NCBI GenBank assembly: GCA_045590215.1
Contig: JAZNQO010000043.1
Coordinates: 1 to 64,000, forward strand
Length of the DNA: 64,000 nucleotides
Direction: 5' to 3'
DNA from: RUG563 sp045590215
Lineage (GTDB): Bacteria > Bacillota > Clostridia > Christensenellales > Aristaeellaceae
Part shown: positions 1 through 8,329 of the stretch, piece by piece
How positions within the stretch are numbered: the first letter of the stretch is position 1
Layout: every line of letters starts with the position of its first letter
The notes under the pieces: generated by a model
Told to the model about the DNA's origin: nothing
Database searches by the model: none
What the model saw: the letters and a program-made list of their open reading frames with translations, nothing else
Made by a program: the position numbers and the translations under genes

Positions 1-215
1 CCATACCTCAGGCCTGGCTGCAAAATGGCACCGTAACATATCTGCCCGATTTTCAGCAGAGCCGGCAGGAACTGTATGCCGATGGCATAATTTATTGCCG
101 GGTCGGGCAGATTATCCGTATGATGATATCTGTATTCCGGCTGACCGCTGCGGACACGTCGGAGCAGAATACCAGTGCCGGAAACCGAAAGGAGCAGATT
201 GCGTATGAAAGCTGA
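1..215 (+). CDS. DUF2953 family protein, C-terminal end (partial)
   Basis: The reading frame is open from the window edge and ends at a TGA at 213-215; only about 70 residues are visible. The text includes YLPDF, a segment GIIYCRVGQII and a hydrophobic MMISVF stretch, which resembles the C-terminal end of the DUF2953 membrane-associated proteins that sit just upstream of ytfJ in many Firmicutes. It overlaps the ytfJ start by 11 bases, so the two are probably translationally coupled. The family has no established function. The call rests mainly on gene context and a short match, so it is moderate. Confidence 0.55.
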   Translation, partial: IPQAWLQNGTVTYLPDFQQSRQELYADGIIYCRVGQIIRMMISVFRLTAADTSEQNTSAGNRKEQIAYES

Positions 216-618
216 TTGTGTGGGCGGATTAATGGAAACCGCCATGGAAAATATCCGGGAAATGGTGGAGGTGAACACCATTATTGGCGATGCGGTGGAA
301 ACCCCAAACGGAACAGTGATTATCCCCGTATCCAGAATGTGCTGCGGGTTTGCATCGGGCGGAACCCACGTGGCGTGGAAACAGGGCAGCGAAGAAAGTA
401 ACGGGAGCCAGCCGCCTTTTGGCGGCGGTGCCGGGGCAGGGGTATCGGTGCAGCCGGTGGGCTTTCTGGTGGTGACGGATGAGAGCGTGCGCCTTTTGCC
501 TGCCCAGAATAAAACAGCATTGGAAAGAGCCGTGGGTTGCGCGCCGCAGCTGATGGAAGATATCAAAAATATTCTGGCCACCCAAAAGGAAAACCGGGAG
601 CAGAAAGGCCTTTTATGA
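205..618 (+). CDS. ytfJ: GerW/YtfJ family sporulation protein
   Basis: A 137-residue protein. Its N-terminal half carries the family signature: GLMETAMENIREMVEVNTII, then GDAVETPNGTVIIPVSR, then a glycine-rich stretch, and a C-terminal FLVVTDESVRLLP. YtfJ (GerW) is a forespore protein linked to spore germination in Bacillus. The ATG at 205 is chosen because an AAAGGAG site lies at about 188-194 and homologous proteins begin close to this point; the frame stays open to 175 but has no better ribosome site. It overlaps the next gene by 4 bases (ATGA at 615-618), so it is coupled to the carboxypeptidase. Confidence 0.9.
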   Translation: MKADCVGGLMETAMENIREMVEVNTIIGDAVETPNGTVIIPVSRMCCGFASGGTHVAWKQGSEESNGSQPPFGGGAGAGVSVQPVGFLVVTDESVRLLPAQNKTALERAVGCAPQLMEDIKNILATQKENREQKGLL

Positions 619-1721
619 GAAAAAGATTGCTTGCAGGGCTTTTTTTTGCGGCCCTTCTCCTGTATAATGGAACAGGAGCACAGGCAGAAAGTGCCCGTGC
701 CGCCCTTTTGATGGAAGCGGAAACGGGGCGCATCCTCTATGAAAAAAACGCCCATGAGCCGCTGCCCATGGCCTCCACCACCAAAGTGATGACGGCTCTG
801 TTAGCCTTAGAGCACGCCGCCCTTTCCGATACCGTCACCGCTGGAAAAAACGCCTTTGGCGTGCCCGGCACCAGCATTTATCTTGCGGAAGGCGAGCAGC
901 TTTCCATGGAAGAGATGCTCTATGGGCTGATGCTGTGCAGCGGCAATGACGCCGCCGTGGCAATTGCGGAGCATGTGGCCGGGTCTGTGGATAGCTTTTG
1001 CCATCTCATGACCCTGCGTGCGGAGCAGATCGGCTGTGAAAACACCATCTTTTCCACGCCCCACGGCCTGCCTGCCGATCATCACCATACCACCGCCTAT
1101 GATCTTGCTCTCATCACAAGGGAAGCCTTGCAAAACCCGGATTTTCGCCAGATCGTTTCCACCCAGCGGGCCACCATCCCTTGGGCAGGGCACACGGAAA
1201 ACAGAGTGCTGAACAATAAAAACGCCCTGCTTTCCACCTATGAAGGAGCCCTCGGCGTAAAAACGGGCTACACCAAAGCCGCAGGCCGCTGCCTTGCCTT
1301 TGCCGCAGAAAGGGAGGGCATGACAGTCATAGGCTGCGTGCTGAACGCCCCCAACTGGTTTGAGGATGCAAGGGAAATCATGGACGCTGCTTTCGCCAAA
1401 TATCAGATGCACACGCTGCTGGAAAAAGGCGAAACCGTGCGCACGCTGCCTGTGGAAAACGGGGAGAAAGTGCAGCTTTCCGTTCTTGCCGGAAAAGCCC
1501 TATCTGCCCCCACGGAAAAAGGCACCTTCCCGGATATCGTCTTTGATTTGCCGGAAAGCCTGACGGCTCCCATCGAAAAAGGCCAGCTTGTCGGCACGGC
1601 CTCCCTTCTGGACGAACATCAGCTGCTTTCCACCATCCCCCTCTATGCCGCAGAAAGCGTCCGGGAAGTTTCCTTTCGGTTCCATCTCACCCGGCTCTTC
1701 CATCAGTGGCCGGCAAGATAA
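615..1721 (+). CDS. dacF: Serine-type D-Ala-D-Ala carboxypeptidase (DacF/DacB-like)
   Basis: A 368-residue penicillin-binding protein that trims the terminal D-alanine from peptidoglycan stem peptides outside the membrane. A signal peptide covers residues 1-24, with cleavage predicted after AQA. The three catalytic motifs of the S11 family are present: STTK (Ser54, Lys57), SGN (109-111) and KTG (216-218). A C-terminal beta-rich PBP5-type domain occupies about residues 265-350. The start overlaps the ytfJ stop. The order DUF2953-ytfJ-dacF-rluB is a common arrangement in Clostridia and suggests a role in spore or vegetative wall maturation. Which DacB/DacF paralogue it represents cannot be fixed from sequence alone. 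Confidence 0.92.
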   Translation: MRKRLLAGLFFAALLLYNGTGAQAESARAALLMEAETGRILYEKNAHEPLPMASTTKVMTALLALEHAALSDTVTAGKNAFGVPGTSIYLAEGEQLSMEEMLYGLMLCSGNDAAVAIAEHVAGSVDSFCHLMTLRAEQIGCENTIFSTPHGLPADHHHTTAYDLALITREALQNPDFRQIVSTQRATIPWAGHTENRVLNNKNALLSTYEGALGVKTGYTKAAGRCLAFAAEREGMTVIGCVLNAPNWFEDAREIMDAAFAKYQMHTLLEKGETVRTLPVENGEKVQLSVLAGKALSAPTEKGTFPDIVFDLPESLTAPIEKGQLVGTASLLDEHQLLSTIPLYAAESVREVSFRFHLTRLFHQWPAR

Positions 1722-1827
1722 AATTACTTCCGTTTTTTCCCTCCTTGCCGCCGCCTTTTCCCTTGTCAGCGTTTCCCTATGGCTAATCGCCCTGAAAAGG
1801 GCATGATATACAAAGGAGTTTTCACTC

Positions 1828-2535
1828 ATGCGACTGCAAAAATACATGGCTCTGTGCGGCGTTGCCAGCCGCCGAACGGCAGAAAAAATGATTCTGGACG
1901 GGCAAGTGACCGTCAACGGTACCCTCATCACCGAAATGGGCGTGCAGGTGGAGGAAGGGGATACGGTGTGCGTCAACGGCACGCCAATTCACCTGGAAGC
2001 CGAAAAACACTATATCGTCTATCATAAGCCTGCCGGGGAAGTGACCACCGTGTCCGACCCCGAAGGCCGCATTTGCGTGCTGGATCATTTCCGGGATTAT
2101 CCCGTGCGCCTCTATCCCGTGGGACGGCTGGACTATGACAGCGAAGGGCTGCTCTTGCTCACCAACGACGGCGACCTGACCGACCGCATGCTCCACCCCT
2201 CTTTTCAGGTGGATAAAACCTATCTGGCAAGGGTCACGGGCAGCGTGCCCATGGAGGAAGTGCGTGCCCTGCGCTCCGGCGTGATGCTGGACGATCATAA
2301 AACCTCCCCGGCCAAAGTGCGCATCATCAAGGAAGAAACCTTCGCCACCGTGGTGCTGGTCACCATCCATGAAGGCCGCAACCGTCAGGTGCGCCGGATG
2401 TTTGAAACCTACGGCCATAAGGTGCTGCAGCTGCGCCGGGTGCAATTTGGCCCCTTGCAGCTGGGCGATTTACCCCGTGGCCAATGGCGGCACTTAAACG
2501 ACGAAGAAATGCGCAAGCTGATGGCATTCAAATAA
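1828..2535 (+). CDS. rluB: 23S rRNA pseudouridine synthase, RsuA/RluB family
   Basis: A 235-residue enzyme that isomerises a uridine in rRNA. Residues 1-45 form an S4 RNA-binding domain (RLQKYMALCGVASRRTAEKM). The catalytic motif GRLDYDSEGLLLLTNDG places the active aspartate at about residue 102, and GRNRQVRRM near residue 190 is the family's third motif. An AAAGGAG site at 1811-1817 supports the ATG at 1828. It follows the carboxypeptidase by 106 bases and ends just before a strong hairpin terminator. RluB is the likeliest target class; RsuA or RluF cannot be excluded. Confidence 0.92.
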   Translation: MRLQKYMALCGVASRRTAEKMILDGQVTVNGTLITEMGVQVEEGDTVCVNGTPIHLEAEKHYIVYHKPAGEVTTVSDPEGRICVLDHFRDYPVRLYPVGRLDYDSEGLLLLTNDGDLTDRMLHPSFQVDKTYLARVTGSVPMEEVRALRSGVMLDDHKTSPAKVRIIKEETFATVVLVTIHEGRNRQVRRMFETYGHKVLQLRRVQFGPLQLGDLPRGQWRHLNDEEMRKLMAFK

Positions 2536-2554
2536 TTTCCCCAAAAACCGTAAC

Positions 2555-2590
2555 TGCCGAAGGGTACACTCCCTTCGGCAATTTTTGTTT
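2555..2590. terminator. Rho-independent terminator between convergent rluB and mtaB
   Basis: A perfect 10-bp stem (2555-2564 with 2571-2580) and a 6-nt loop, followed by a T-rich stretch on the plus strand. On the minus strand the hairpin is followed 7 bases later by TTTTT, so it may also stop transcripts from mtaB. Confidence 0.9.
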
Positions 2591-2602
2591 TCGCAAAATT
2601 TT

Positions 2603-3883
2603 TTATTGTACTATTTCGCCCTTCACGCCATCCTCTGTCAAGCCGGTCACCTGCACCATGTACATTTTCCCCGGCTCGCCCTGTTCAAAAACACAGGGGA
2701 TATAACTGTCCGTATAGCCGGTGGCAAGGCCGTCTACGATTTCCTCGCACAAAACCTGCGCCTGCTTCCCCATCATATCCTGCCTGTATTGCAGGTTCAG
2801 TTCGTTCCCGATCAGGATCAGCTGCCGTGCTCTTTCTTCCCTTACCTTTTTCAGCACCTGACCGCTCATCTGGGCGGCCTTGGTACCGGTACGTGCACTG
2901 TAGGGAAAAACGTGCATCCGGGCAAAGCCGATTTCCCGGCAGAAAGCACAGGTTTCCGCAAATTCCTCCTCCGTTTCGCCGGGGAAGCCGCAAATCACGT
3001 CTGTCGTGATGGCACAGTTAGGAAACGCATCCCGAAGCAAGCGGCAGGCGGTGCGAAACTCCTGCGTGGTATAGCGGCGGCGCATCCTTTGCAGCACGTT
3101 ATCACAGCCGGATTGCAACGCTAAATGAAACTGGGGGCACACCGGCGTTTCTTTCAATGCTTTTACAAATTCTTCCGTTACAATCACCGGCTCCAAAGAC
3201 CCAAGGCGAATCCGCTGAATACCCTCCTGCATGCACGCCCGGATGCCGTCCAGCAGGGTCACATCCCCTAAATCCCGGCCAAAGCTTGTCAAATGGATCC
3301 CCGTCAATACCAGCTCGGAAAACCCGGCCTTGGCAAGCCGCCGGGCTTCCATGGCAATTTCCTCTACCTGTCTGGAGCGAATGCCGCCCCGAACATAGGG
3401 GATGATGCAATAGGTGCAATAGCGATCGCACCCCTCCTGAATTTTCAAAACGGCCCTTGTGTGCCCTTCATGGGCGGAGATGGTCAGCGGCTCATAAGGA
3501 ATCCGCAGCACATCCCCAACCGCCGCAATGCGCTGGCCGCTTTTGATGGCTTCTTCCAATAATTCCACCACCTGCAACCGCCTTGCGTTGCCGATTACCA
3601 GCCGGGCTCCCGTGGTTTCAAGCAGTTTTTCCCCGTCCCTTTGCGCCAAGCACCCGGCAATCACCACATCTGCCGCCGGGTTGTTCCGAAGGGCTCGCCG
3701 CACCGCCTGCAGGCTTTTTTTATCCCCGGTGCCGGTGACGGTGCAGGTCATGATGACGTAAACATCCGCCTTTTCCTGAAAGCCGCAGGAAACATAGCCC
3801 TTCTTTTCAAATAATTCCAGCATGGCTTGGGCATCGTATTGGTTCACCTTGCAGCCCAAGGTATGAAAAGCCACTGTCCGCAT
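2603..3883 (-). CDS. mtaB: tRNA t6A37 methylthiotransferase MtaB
   Basis: A 426-residue radical-SAM enzyme that converts t6A37 to ms2t6A in tRNA. The N-terminal UPF0004 domain holds the three auxiliary-cluster cysteines (C11, C47, C78). The radical-SAM motif CxxxCxxC is at C152, C156 and C159, followed by IIPYVRGGIRSR. A TRAM domain covers about the last 60 residues. The ATG at 3883 is selected because the protein then begins MRTVAFHTLGCKVNQYD, as in the family, with GGAAG upstream; the frame extends further but only as read-through of rsmE. It lies 20 bases after rsmE, the usual rsmE-mtaB order of Firmicutes. Confidence 0.94.
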   Translation of the reverse strand: MRTVAFHTLGCKVNQYDAQAMLELFEKKGYVSCGFQEKADVYVIMTCTVTGTGDKKSLQAVRRALRNNPAADVVIAGCLAQRDGEKLLETTGARLVIGNARRLQVVELLEEAIKSGQRIAAVGDVLRIPYEPLTISAHEGHTRAVLKIQEGCDRYCTYCIIPYVRGGIRSRQVEEIAMEARRLAKAGFSELVLTGIHLTSFGRDLGDVTLLDGIRACMQEGIQRIRLGSLEPVIVTEEFVKALKETPVCPQFHLALQSGCDNVLQRMRRRYTTQEFRTACRLLRDAFPNCAITTDVICGFPGETEEEFAETCAFCREIGFARMHVFPYSARTGTKAAQMSGQVLKKVREERARQLILIGNELNLQYRQDMMGKQAQVLCEEIVDGLATGYTDSYIPCVFEQGEPGKMYMVQVTGLTEDGVKGEIVQ

Positions 3884-3903
3884 CTTTCTTCCTTCTTTAT
3901 CCA

Positions 3904-4620
3904 TTATTCCATATCGCCGCTGATGGTCAAAAGGCTCACAGCCGCCGCCAGCCCGGCTGTTTCCGTGCGCAGAATGCGGGGGCCCAGCGTCACCGGCACG
4001 GCGGATGTCTCCATCATTTTCTGAATTTCTTTTTCGTCCATGCCGCCTTCCGGACCGATGACGATGGCCACATCCTTTTCCCCCTGCCATTTGGCACGGA
4101 TGCCATTGCCCCTTTCCTCTTCCCAAGGAATCAGCACCTTTTCGTGCCCCTTGAGAACCTCACATAAACCCTGCAAAGAAACAGGCTCTGCCACTTCCGG
4201 CACAAGGGCACGGCCGGATTGCTTGGCCGCTTCGGTTACAATCCGCTGCCATCTTGGCAGCTTTTTTTCGTTATCCTTCTTTTCCCATTTCACCACGCAC
4301 CGGGAAAAAAGCACCGGTACAAAGCGATGCACCCCGATTTCTGTGCATTTTTGCAAAATATATTCCATTTTATCGCCCTTGGGCAAGCCCTGATAGAGGG
4401 TGATCCTGACCCCTGCCTCCGGGGAAGGCAGCCTCTGCAAAAGCCGCAGTGTCACCTGCTCCCCCGTTTCATCAATCACGGCCTCATAAATATCTCCGTT
4501 CAAAATGGCTTGGCAGGAATCGCCCTTTTCCATCCGCAGCACACGCAAAGCATGGATGCTTTCTTCTCTGGAAAGCACGGCACAATTTTCCTTTGCCTCT
4601 TCCGCATAAAAACGACGCAT
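3904..4620 (-). CDS. rsmE: 16S rRNA m3U1498 methyltransferase RsmE
   Basis: A 238-residue SPOUT-class methyltransferase. It starts MRRFYAEEA with an N-terminal PUA-like domain, and the SAM-binding knot region shows IVIGPEGGMDEKEI, LGPRILRTETA and a C-terminal AVSLL. ATG 4620 has GGAGG just upstream. The frame extends about 100 bases further 5' without a ribosome site, so the shorter form is preferred. It is transcribed away from the beta-propeller gene and is co-directional with mtaB. No prmA is beside it, unlike the arrangement in Bacillus. Confidence 0.93.
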   Translation of the reverse strand: MRRFYAEEAKENCAVLSREESIHALRVLRMEKGDSCQAILNGDIYEAVIDETGEQVTLRLLQRLPSPEAGVRITLYQGLPKGDKMEYILQKCTEIGVHRFVPVLFSRCVVKWEKKDNEKKLPRWQRIVTEAAKQSGRALVPEVAEPVSLQGLCEVLKGHEKVLIPWEEERGNGIRAKWQGEKDVAIVIGPEGGMDEKEIQKMMETSAVPVTLGPRILRTETAGLAAAVSLLTISGDME

Positions 4621-4738
4621 TTTCCCTCCGCCTTCCATATTTTTTCGCCCTTTATTGTAACACACAAGCAAAGAAAAATGAAGTATCCTGCACCAGAAAC
4701 ATTCTTTGTAACAAATTCGCAAGATTCTTGCAGAGGGC

Positions 4739-4767
4739 TTGTTAAAGCGGCTGTTTTCTGTTATACT
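4739..4767 (+). promoter_or_regulatory. SigA-type promoter of the beta-propeller gene
   Basis: TTGTTA at 4739-4744 and TATACT at 4762-4767 are separated by 17 bases. Transcription would begin near 4774, downstream of the first in-frame GTG at 4770, which forces use of a later start codon. Confidence 0.8.
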
Positions 4768-4817
4768 ATGTGGTGGATGTTTTTACATTATCAAGAAAAA
4801 CAAGGAGGGCAACTTCT

Positions 4818-7448
4818 TTGACGGATTATCAGGATCAGTACAACGAAACTTCTGACAAAACCACCCGGCAGTCTGTAAAGCAAACGCCGAATGAGTGGCA
4901 GAATCCCTATATTCTGGAGGGCGGCAATTCCCCCACCGGCACCGAACCCCGGCATCGCCGGTCTGTTCGGTATGACCTTTTGGAGGAAGAAGTTCCCAAA
5001 AACGGCGAAGCTCCCCTCCCCTATGTCGAAGAAAATGCTGCAGTGCCCCAGTTCGGCGTGCGTGACCGCCGGCAGGATGCCCCCATCGCCTTTGAAAATG
5101 ATGATTTCATGGAAGACGATGACGACGATTATGAAGAAATCCGCATCTGGCCCAGGGTATTGCTGGCAGTGCTTGGCATTTTGCTGGCCATGTGCATTGC
5201 GCTGTATTTCGTGCCCAATGCCGGTCCCTTGCAGCCCGTAAAGGAAATGATTAACGGAGCGGTGAATAAAATTACCAGCGTGGCTCCCCGGCAGGATAAT
5301 ACGCCGCAGGTACTGTCCATCGAGGCCAACCCCACCACCGTCACCACTGGCAGCATGATTACCTTCCGGGTCACCACCAATAAGAACATCAATAACCTCT
5401 ATCTGGTGACGGAATACGGCAATCAGCTGGACGCCTCCATCGCCCTGACGGCCGAATCCACGGACGATGTCAAGGTCTGGCAAGCTGCTTATGTGTTTAA
5501 TGCACCCTTTAACGGCAATATCATTGCCGCTTATCATGACGGAAACGGCCGCACCCAGACGGATAAGATGGTTTACATGGCCGTCACGGTGCCAACGCCC
5601 GTGCCCACCCAGATTCCCACCCCCGTACCCACACAAGTTCCCACGCCCGTTCCTACCGCTGTGCCAACGCCCGTGCCCACCCAGATTCCCGTCATTGTGG
5701 CCTCCACGGCTGTGCCTACCGCCGTGCCCCAGACGGCTATCCCCGTGATTCCCACTTGGATTCCTGCCCCCACCACAGCCCCCACACAGGCTCCTACCGC
5801 CGTGCCCACCGCTGTGCCCACGCAAGTGCCGACGCCTGTGCCCACGCAAGTGCCTACCCCCGTCCCCACTGCCACGCCTGAACCCACGGCTACCCCCATG
5901 CCCCGGCTGACGGCAGAAGGCGAAATCGCGCTGAAGCTGAACGACACCGTCTTTATCGGTGCCAAGCAGCAGGACGGCTACACCCGGAAAAACGGCTATG
6001 CGGCTCCCCATCCCGATGAATACGGCCAAGTGACCGCCGCCGGCGTGCTCACCTTCCGTGGCGATAACTTCCGCCGCAATGCCGCTTACGGCACTGCGGA
6101 AATCGAAAACGGCACCATGTCCGTCCTCTGGCAGAGCCCCATGGGCTCCCTGCGCACGGAAGACAGCGGCACCCTCTGGGGAGCCGGCTGGACGGGTCAG
6201 CCCGCCATCATCAAATGGAGCAAGGAAGTCCGTGAGATGATGAACCTCTACGAAGAAAAGAAAGCCATTTCTGCCCTGCGCGAAGTGATCGTGGCCGGTC
6301 AGGACGGCAAGATTTATTTCCTCGATCTCACCACCGGCGAAGCTACCCGTGATCCCATCAACGTGGGCTTCCCCCTGAAGGGCAGTGTTTCTGTGGACAG
6401 CGTTGGCCGTCCCATGCTGGCTGTGGGTCAGGGCATTTCCAAGCTGGCCAACGGCAAGACGGGTGCCATCGGGCTCCATGTGTATAACCTGATTGACGGC
6501 AAGCCCTTCTTCATGATCAACGGCCGCAAGAGCAGCACCCAGAACCAGTACTTCACCAACGGCGCATTTGACGGCACGGCTCTGTTCCTGCACACCGATA
6601 ACGCCATGGTGGTTGCCGGCGAAAACGGCCTGCTGTATACCGTAGACCTGAACCCCAATTTTGAATATCCCAAGGCAGATAATCCCGATGCCGTGGGCAG
6701 CCTGTCCCTCAGCCCCAGCACCACCTATCTTCGCACCAAGGCCGGCGAAGAAAAGGATGCTCAGGTGCCCGTGGAAAGCAGCGTGGCCATGTATGACAAA
6801 TACATCTATATGGCCGATACCTATGGCGTGCTGCGCTGCGTGGACAGCGACACCATGAAGACCGTCTGGGCCGTGGATAACGGCGATAACACGGACGCTG
6901 CCATCGCCCTTGACATGGACGGCGATACAGGCGTCAGCCTCTACACCGGCAATACAGCCTACGCCCGCTTGAGCACCAAGAATGACGTCAGCATCCGCCG
7001 CCTGAACGCCCTCACCGGCGAAGAAGTGTGGTGCTATAACATCAAGTGCGATTATAACAAGAGCCAGCTTTCCGGCCTGAAGGCCAGCCCCGTCATTGGC
7101 CAGAACAATATTCAGGATCTGGTCATCTTCCCCGTCAATATGGTGGATGAAGGCGGCAGCCGCATCCTCGCCCTGCATAAAGCAGACGGCACCTTGGCTT
7201 GGAGCTATGCCATGGCAGAAAACACCATCTCTTCCCCCGTGGCCGTGTATAACGCCGCCGGGAAGGCATGGATCGTGCAGGCCGACGGCGAAGGCACCCT
7301 GCATATGCTGGATGCCCAGACGGGCTCCCTGTGCAGCACGCTTGCTCTGGGCGGCAAGGTGGAAGGTTCTCCCGCTGTCTATGGCGATACCTTGGTGATC
7401 GCCACTTGCAGCAAGAACGCCCAGCTCTACGCCATCAAGCTGCAGTAA
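4818..7448 (+). CDS. Membrane-anchored PQQ-like beta-propeller protein with Pro/Thr linker
   Basis: An 876-residue protein. The start is the TTG at 4818, 9 bases after AAGGAGG (4802-4808); an upstream GTG lies before the inferred transcription start. Residues 1-110 are polar and end in an acidic run (DDDDDYEE). Residues 111-133 are one membrane helix. About 155-256 look like an Ig-type beta domain, 257-364 are a low-complexity linker of VPTPVPTQ-like repeats, and 375-876 hold repeated blade sequences of the PQQ quinoprotein/BamB type (for example VIVAGQDGKIYFLDLTTG and HMLDAQTGSL). The topology predicts a cytoplasmic tail and a wall-spanning linker that displays the propeller outside. Function is unknown; cell-surface scaffolding or binding is an inference. 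A terminator follows. Confidence 0.85.
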   Translation: MTDYQDQYNETSDKTTRQSVKQTPNEWQNPYILEGGNSPTGTEPRHRRSVRYDLLEEEVPKNGEAPLPYVEENAAVPQFGVRDRRQDAPIAFENDDFMEDDDDDYEEIRIWPRVLLAVLGILLAMCIALYFVPNAGPLQPVKEMINGAVNKITSVAPRQDNTPQVLSIEANPTTVTTGSMITFRVTTNKNINNLYLVTEYGNQLDASIALTAESTDDVKVWQAAYVFNAPFNGNIIAAYHDGNGRTQTDKMVYMAVTVPTPVPTQIPTPVPTQVPTPVPTAVPTPVPTQIPVIVASTAVPTAVPQTAIPVIPTWIPAPTTAPTQAPTAVPTAVPTQVPTPVPTQVPTPVPTATPEPTATPMPRLTAEGEIALKLNDTVFIGAKQQDGYTRKNGYAAPHPDEYGQVTAAGVLTFRGDNFRRNAAYGTAEIENGTMSVLWQSPMGSLRTEDSGTLWGAGWTGQPAIIKWSKEVREMMNLYEEKKAISALREVIVAGQDGKIYFLDLTTGEATRDPINVGFPLKGSVSVDSVGRPMLAVGQGISKLANGKTGAIGLHVYNLIDGKPFFMINGRKSSTQNQYFTNGAFDGTALFLHTDNAMVVAGENGLLYTVDLNPNFEYPKADNPDAVGSLSLSPSTTYLRTKAGEEKDAQVPVESSVAMYDKYIYMADTYGVLRCVDSDTMKTVWAVDNGDNTDAAIALDMDGDTGVSLYTGNTAYARLSTKNDVSIRRLNALTGEEVWCYNIKCDYNKSQLSGLKASPVIGQNNIQDLVIFPVNMVDEGGSRILALHKADGTLAWSYAMAENTISSPVAVYNAAGKAWIVQADGEGTLHMLDAQTGSLCSTLALGGKVEGSPAVYGDTLVIATCSKNAQLYAIKLQ
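5587..5910 (+). repeat. Tandem VPTPVPTQ/AVPT coding repeat (Pro/Thr linker)
   Basis: Imperfect tandem repeats with a 12- and 24-base period (units such as GTGCCCACCCAG and CCCACGCCCGTT) encode about 108 residues of valine-proline-threonine repeats. Such linkers usually span the wall and are prone to copy-number change. Confidence 0.85.
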
Positions 7449-7467
7449 TCTCAAAAACCATAAATAC

Positions 7468-7508
7468 ACCGCCTCCGCTGGGTTCCCAGCCCCGGAGGCG
7501 GTTTTTTG
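7468..7508 (+). terminator. Rho-independent terminator after the beta-propeller gene
   Basis: Arms 7468-7477 and 7493-7502 pair perfectly, an inner CTGGG/CCCAG stem (7478-7489) extends the hairpin, and a run of T residues follows. Confidence 0.93.
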
Positions 7509-7520
7509 ATAGAAAAGCCC

Positions 7521-7549
7521 TTGCATTTTGCCCCGGCTTCCGCTATCAT
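7521..7549 (+). promoter_or_regulatory. Promoter of the tyrosine-phosphatase-like gene
   Basis: TTGCAT at 7521-7526 and TATCAT at 7544-7549 with a 17-base spacer, 35 bases before the ATG. Confidence 0.65.
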
Positions 7550-7583
7550 ATTGGAATATCTTTGATACAAGGAGGTAAACGCC

Positions 7584-8147
7584 ATGGCTTCTCTGCTGCA
7601 ATCCACCAAGAACACCCGGTTCCTTCCCACCGGGGATATGCGTTTTATCCGCAGCGATGCTCCGCTGAAACTCACGGAAAAGGATTTGCAATGGCTGCTG
7701 GAGCGGCAAGTTTTCACCCTTGTGGATCTGCGCTCCAAGGAGGAAGCGGATAGACATCCCTGCCCCCTCGCAAGCGACCCTCGCTTTTACTATCATCTGC
7801 TGCCCGTCACCGGCGGTGGCGATACCCCCAAATCCCGTGCGCATCTCCACGCCGTATATCAATCCATGGTGGATGCGCAAATGGAAAAAATTCTGGATAC
7901 ACTTCTGCACGCAAAAACCCCGGCCATGTATTTCTGCACCGCAGGAAAAGACCGTACGGGTGTTGTCTCCGCCCTGCTTTTGCAGCGGCTGGGCTACGGG
8001 GAAAACGTGATTCTTCAGGACTATATGCTCTCCAAAGAAAACCTCTATGATTTTCTCACCGGCTATGTGCAAGGCCATCCGGAAGTGGATTTGGATATCA
8101 TCCTGCCGCATCCGGAAAACATCACCCGGCTGCTGCATTCCCTGTAA
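7584..8147 (+). CDS. Tyrosine-protein phosphatase superfamily protein
   Basis: A 187-residue protein of the Y_phosphatase3/dual-specificity type. The N-terminal half has NTRFLPTGDMRFIRSDAP and LVDLRSKEEAD, typical of this group, and the P-loop signature CTAGKDRTG near residue 118 supplies the nucleophilic cysteine and phosphate-binding arginine. No signal peptide is seen, so it should act in the cytoplasm on phosphotyrosine or a phospholipid/inositol substrate. AAGGAGG precedes the ATG. It stands alone between two terminators. The substrate is not predictable; a link to the nearby BY-kinase (10.1-10.9 kb) is possible but that operon has its own phosphatase. Confidence 0.88.
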   Translation: MASLLQSTKNTRFLPTGDMRFIRSDAPLKLTEKDLQWLLERQVFTLVDLRSKEEADRHPCPLASDPRFYYHLLPVTGGGDTPKSRAHLHAVYQSMVDAQMEKILDTLLHAKTPAMYFCTAGKDRTGVVSALLLQRLGYGENVILQDYMLSKENLYDFLTGYVQGHPEVDLDIILPHPENITRLLHSL

Positions 8148-8160
8148 AACTGCAAAATAA

Positions 8161-8197
8161 AAACGCAGTCTCGAACATTCTTAAGACTGCGTTTTCT
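8161..8197 (+). terminator. Rho-independent terminator after the phosphatase gene
   Basis: AAACGCAGTCT (8161-8171) pairs with AGACTGCGTTT (8184-8194), followed by TTTCTTT. Confidence 0.9.
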
Positions 8198-8272
8198 TTA
8201 TATTCTTTGCTGTTTTGGTTTTTCTCTATATTTTTACTATTGTGGGTTTTATAGGTTGTTTATATCGCTGTT

Positions 8273-8329
8273 TTTCATCATTTGTGGTTTTTATGCGCTT
8301 TTTCAAGTGGTAATTTCATCATTTGTGGT
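8273..8329. repeat. 16-bp direct repeat at the 3' end of the HTH gene
   Basis: TTTCATCATTTGTGGT occurs at 8273-8288 and again at 8314-8329, 41 bases apart. The second copy encodes part of the last residues (TTNDEITT) of the HTH gene; the first lies in its 3' flank. It could be a scar of a local duplication. Confidence 0.7.

Noticed and set aside
4791..8138. An uninterrupted 1115-codon minus-strand frame
   Set aside because: It lies antisense to the beta-propeller and phosphatase genes, is rich in His/Gly from opposite-strand codon bias, shows no domain, and the plus-strand genes have promoters and ribosome sites.
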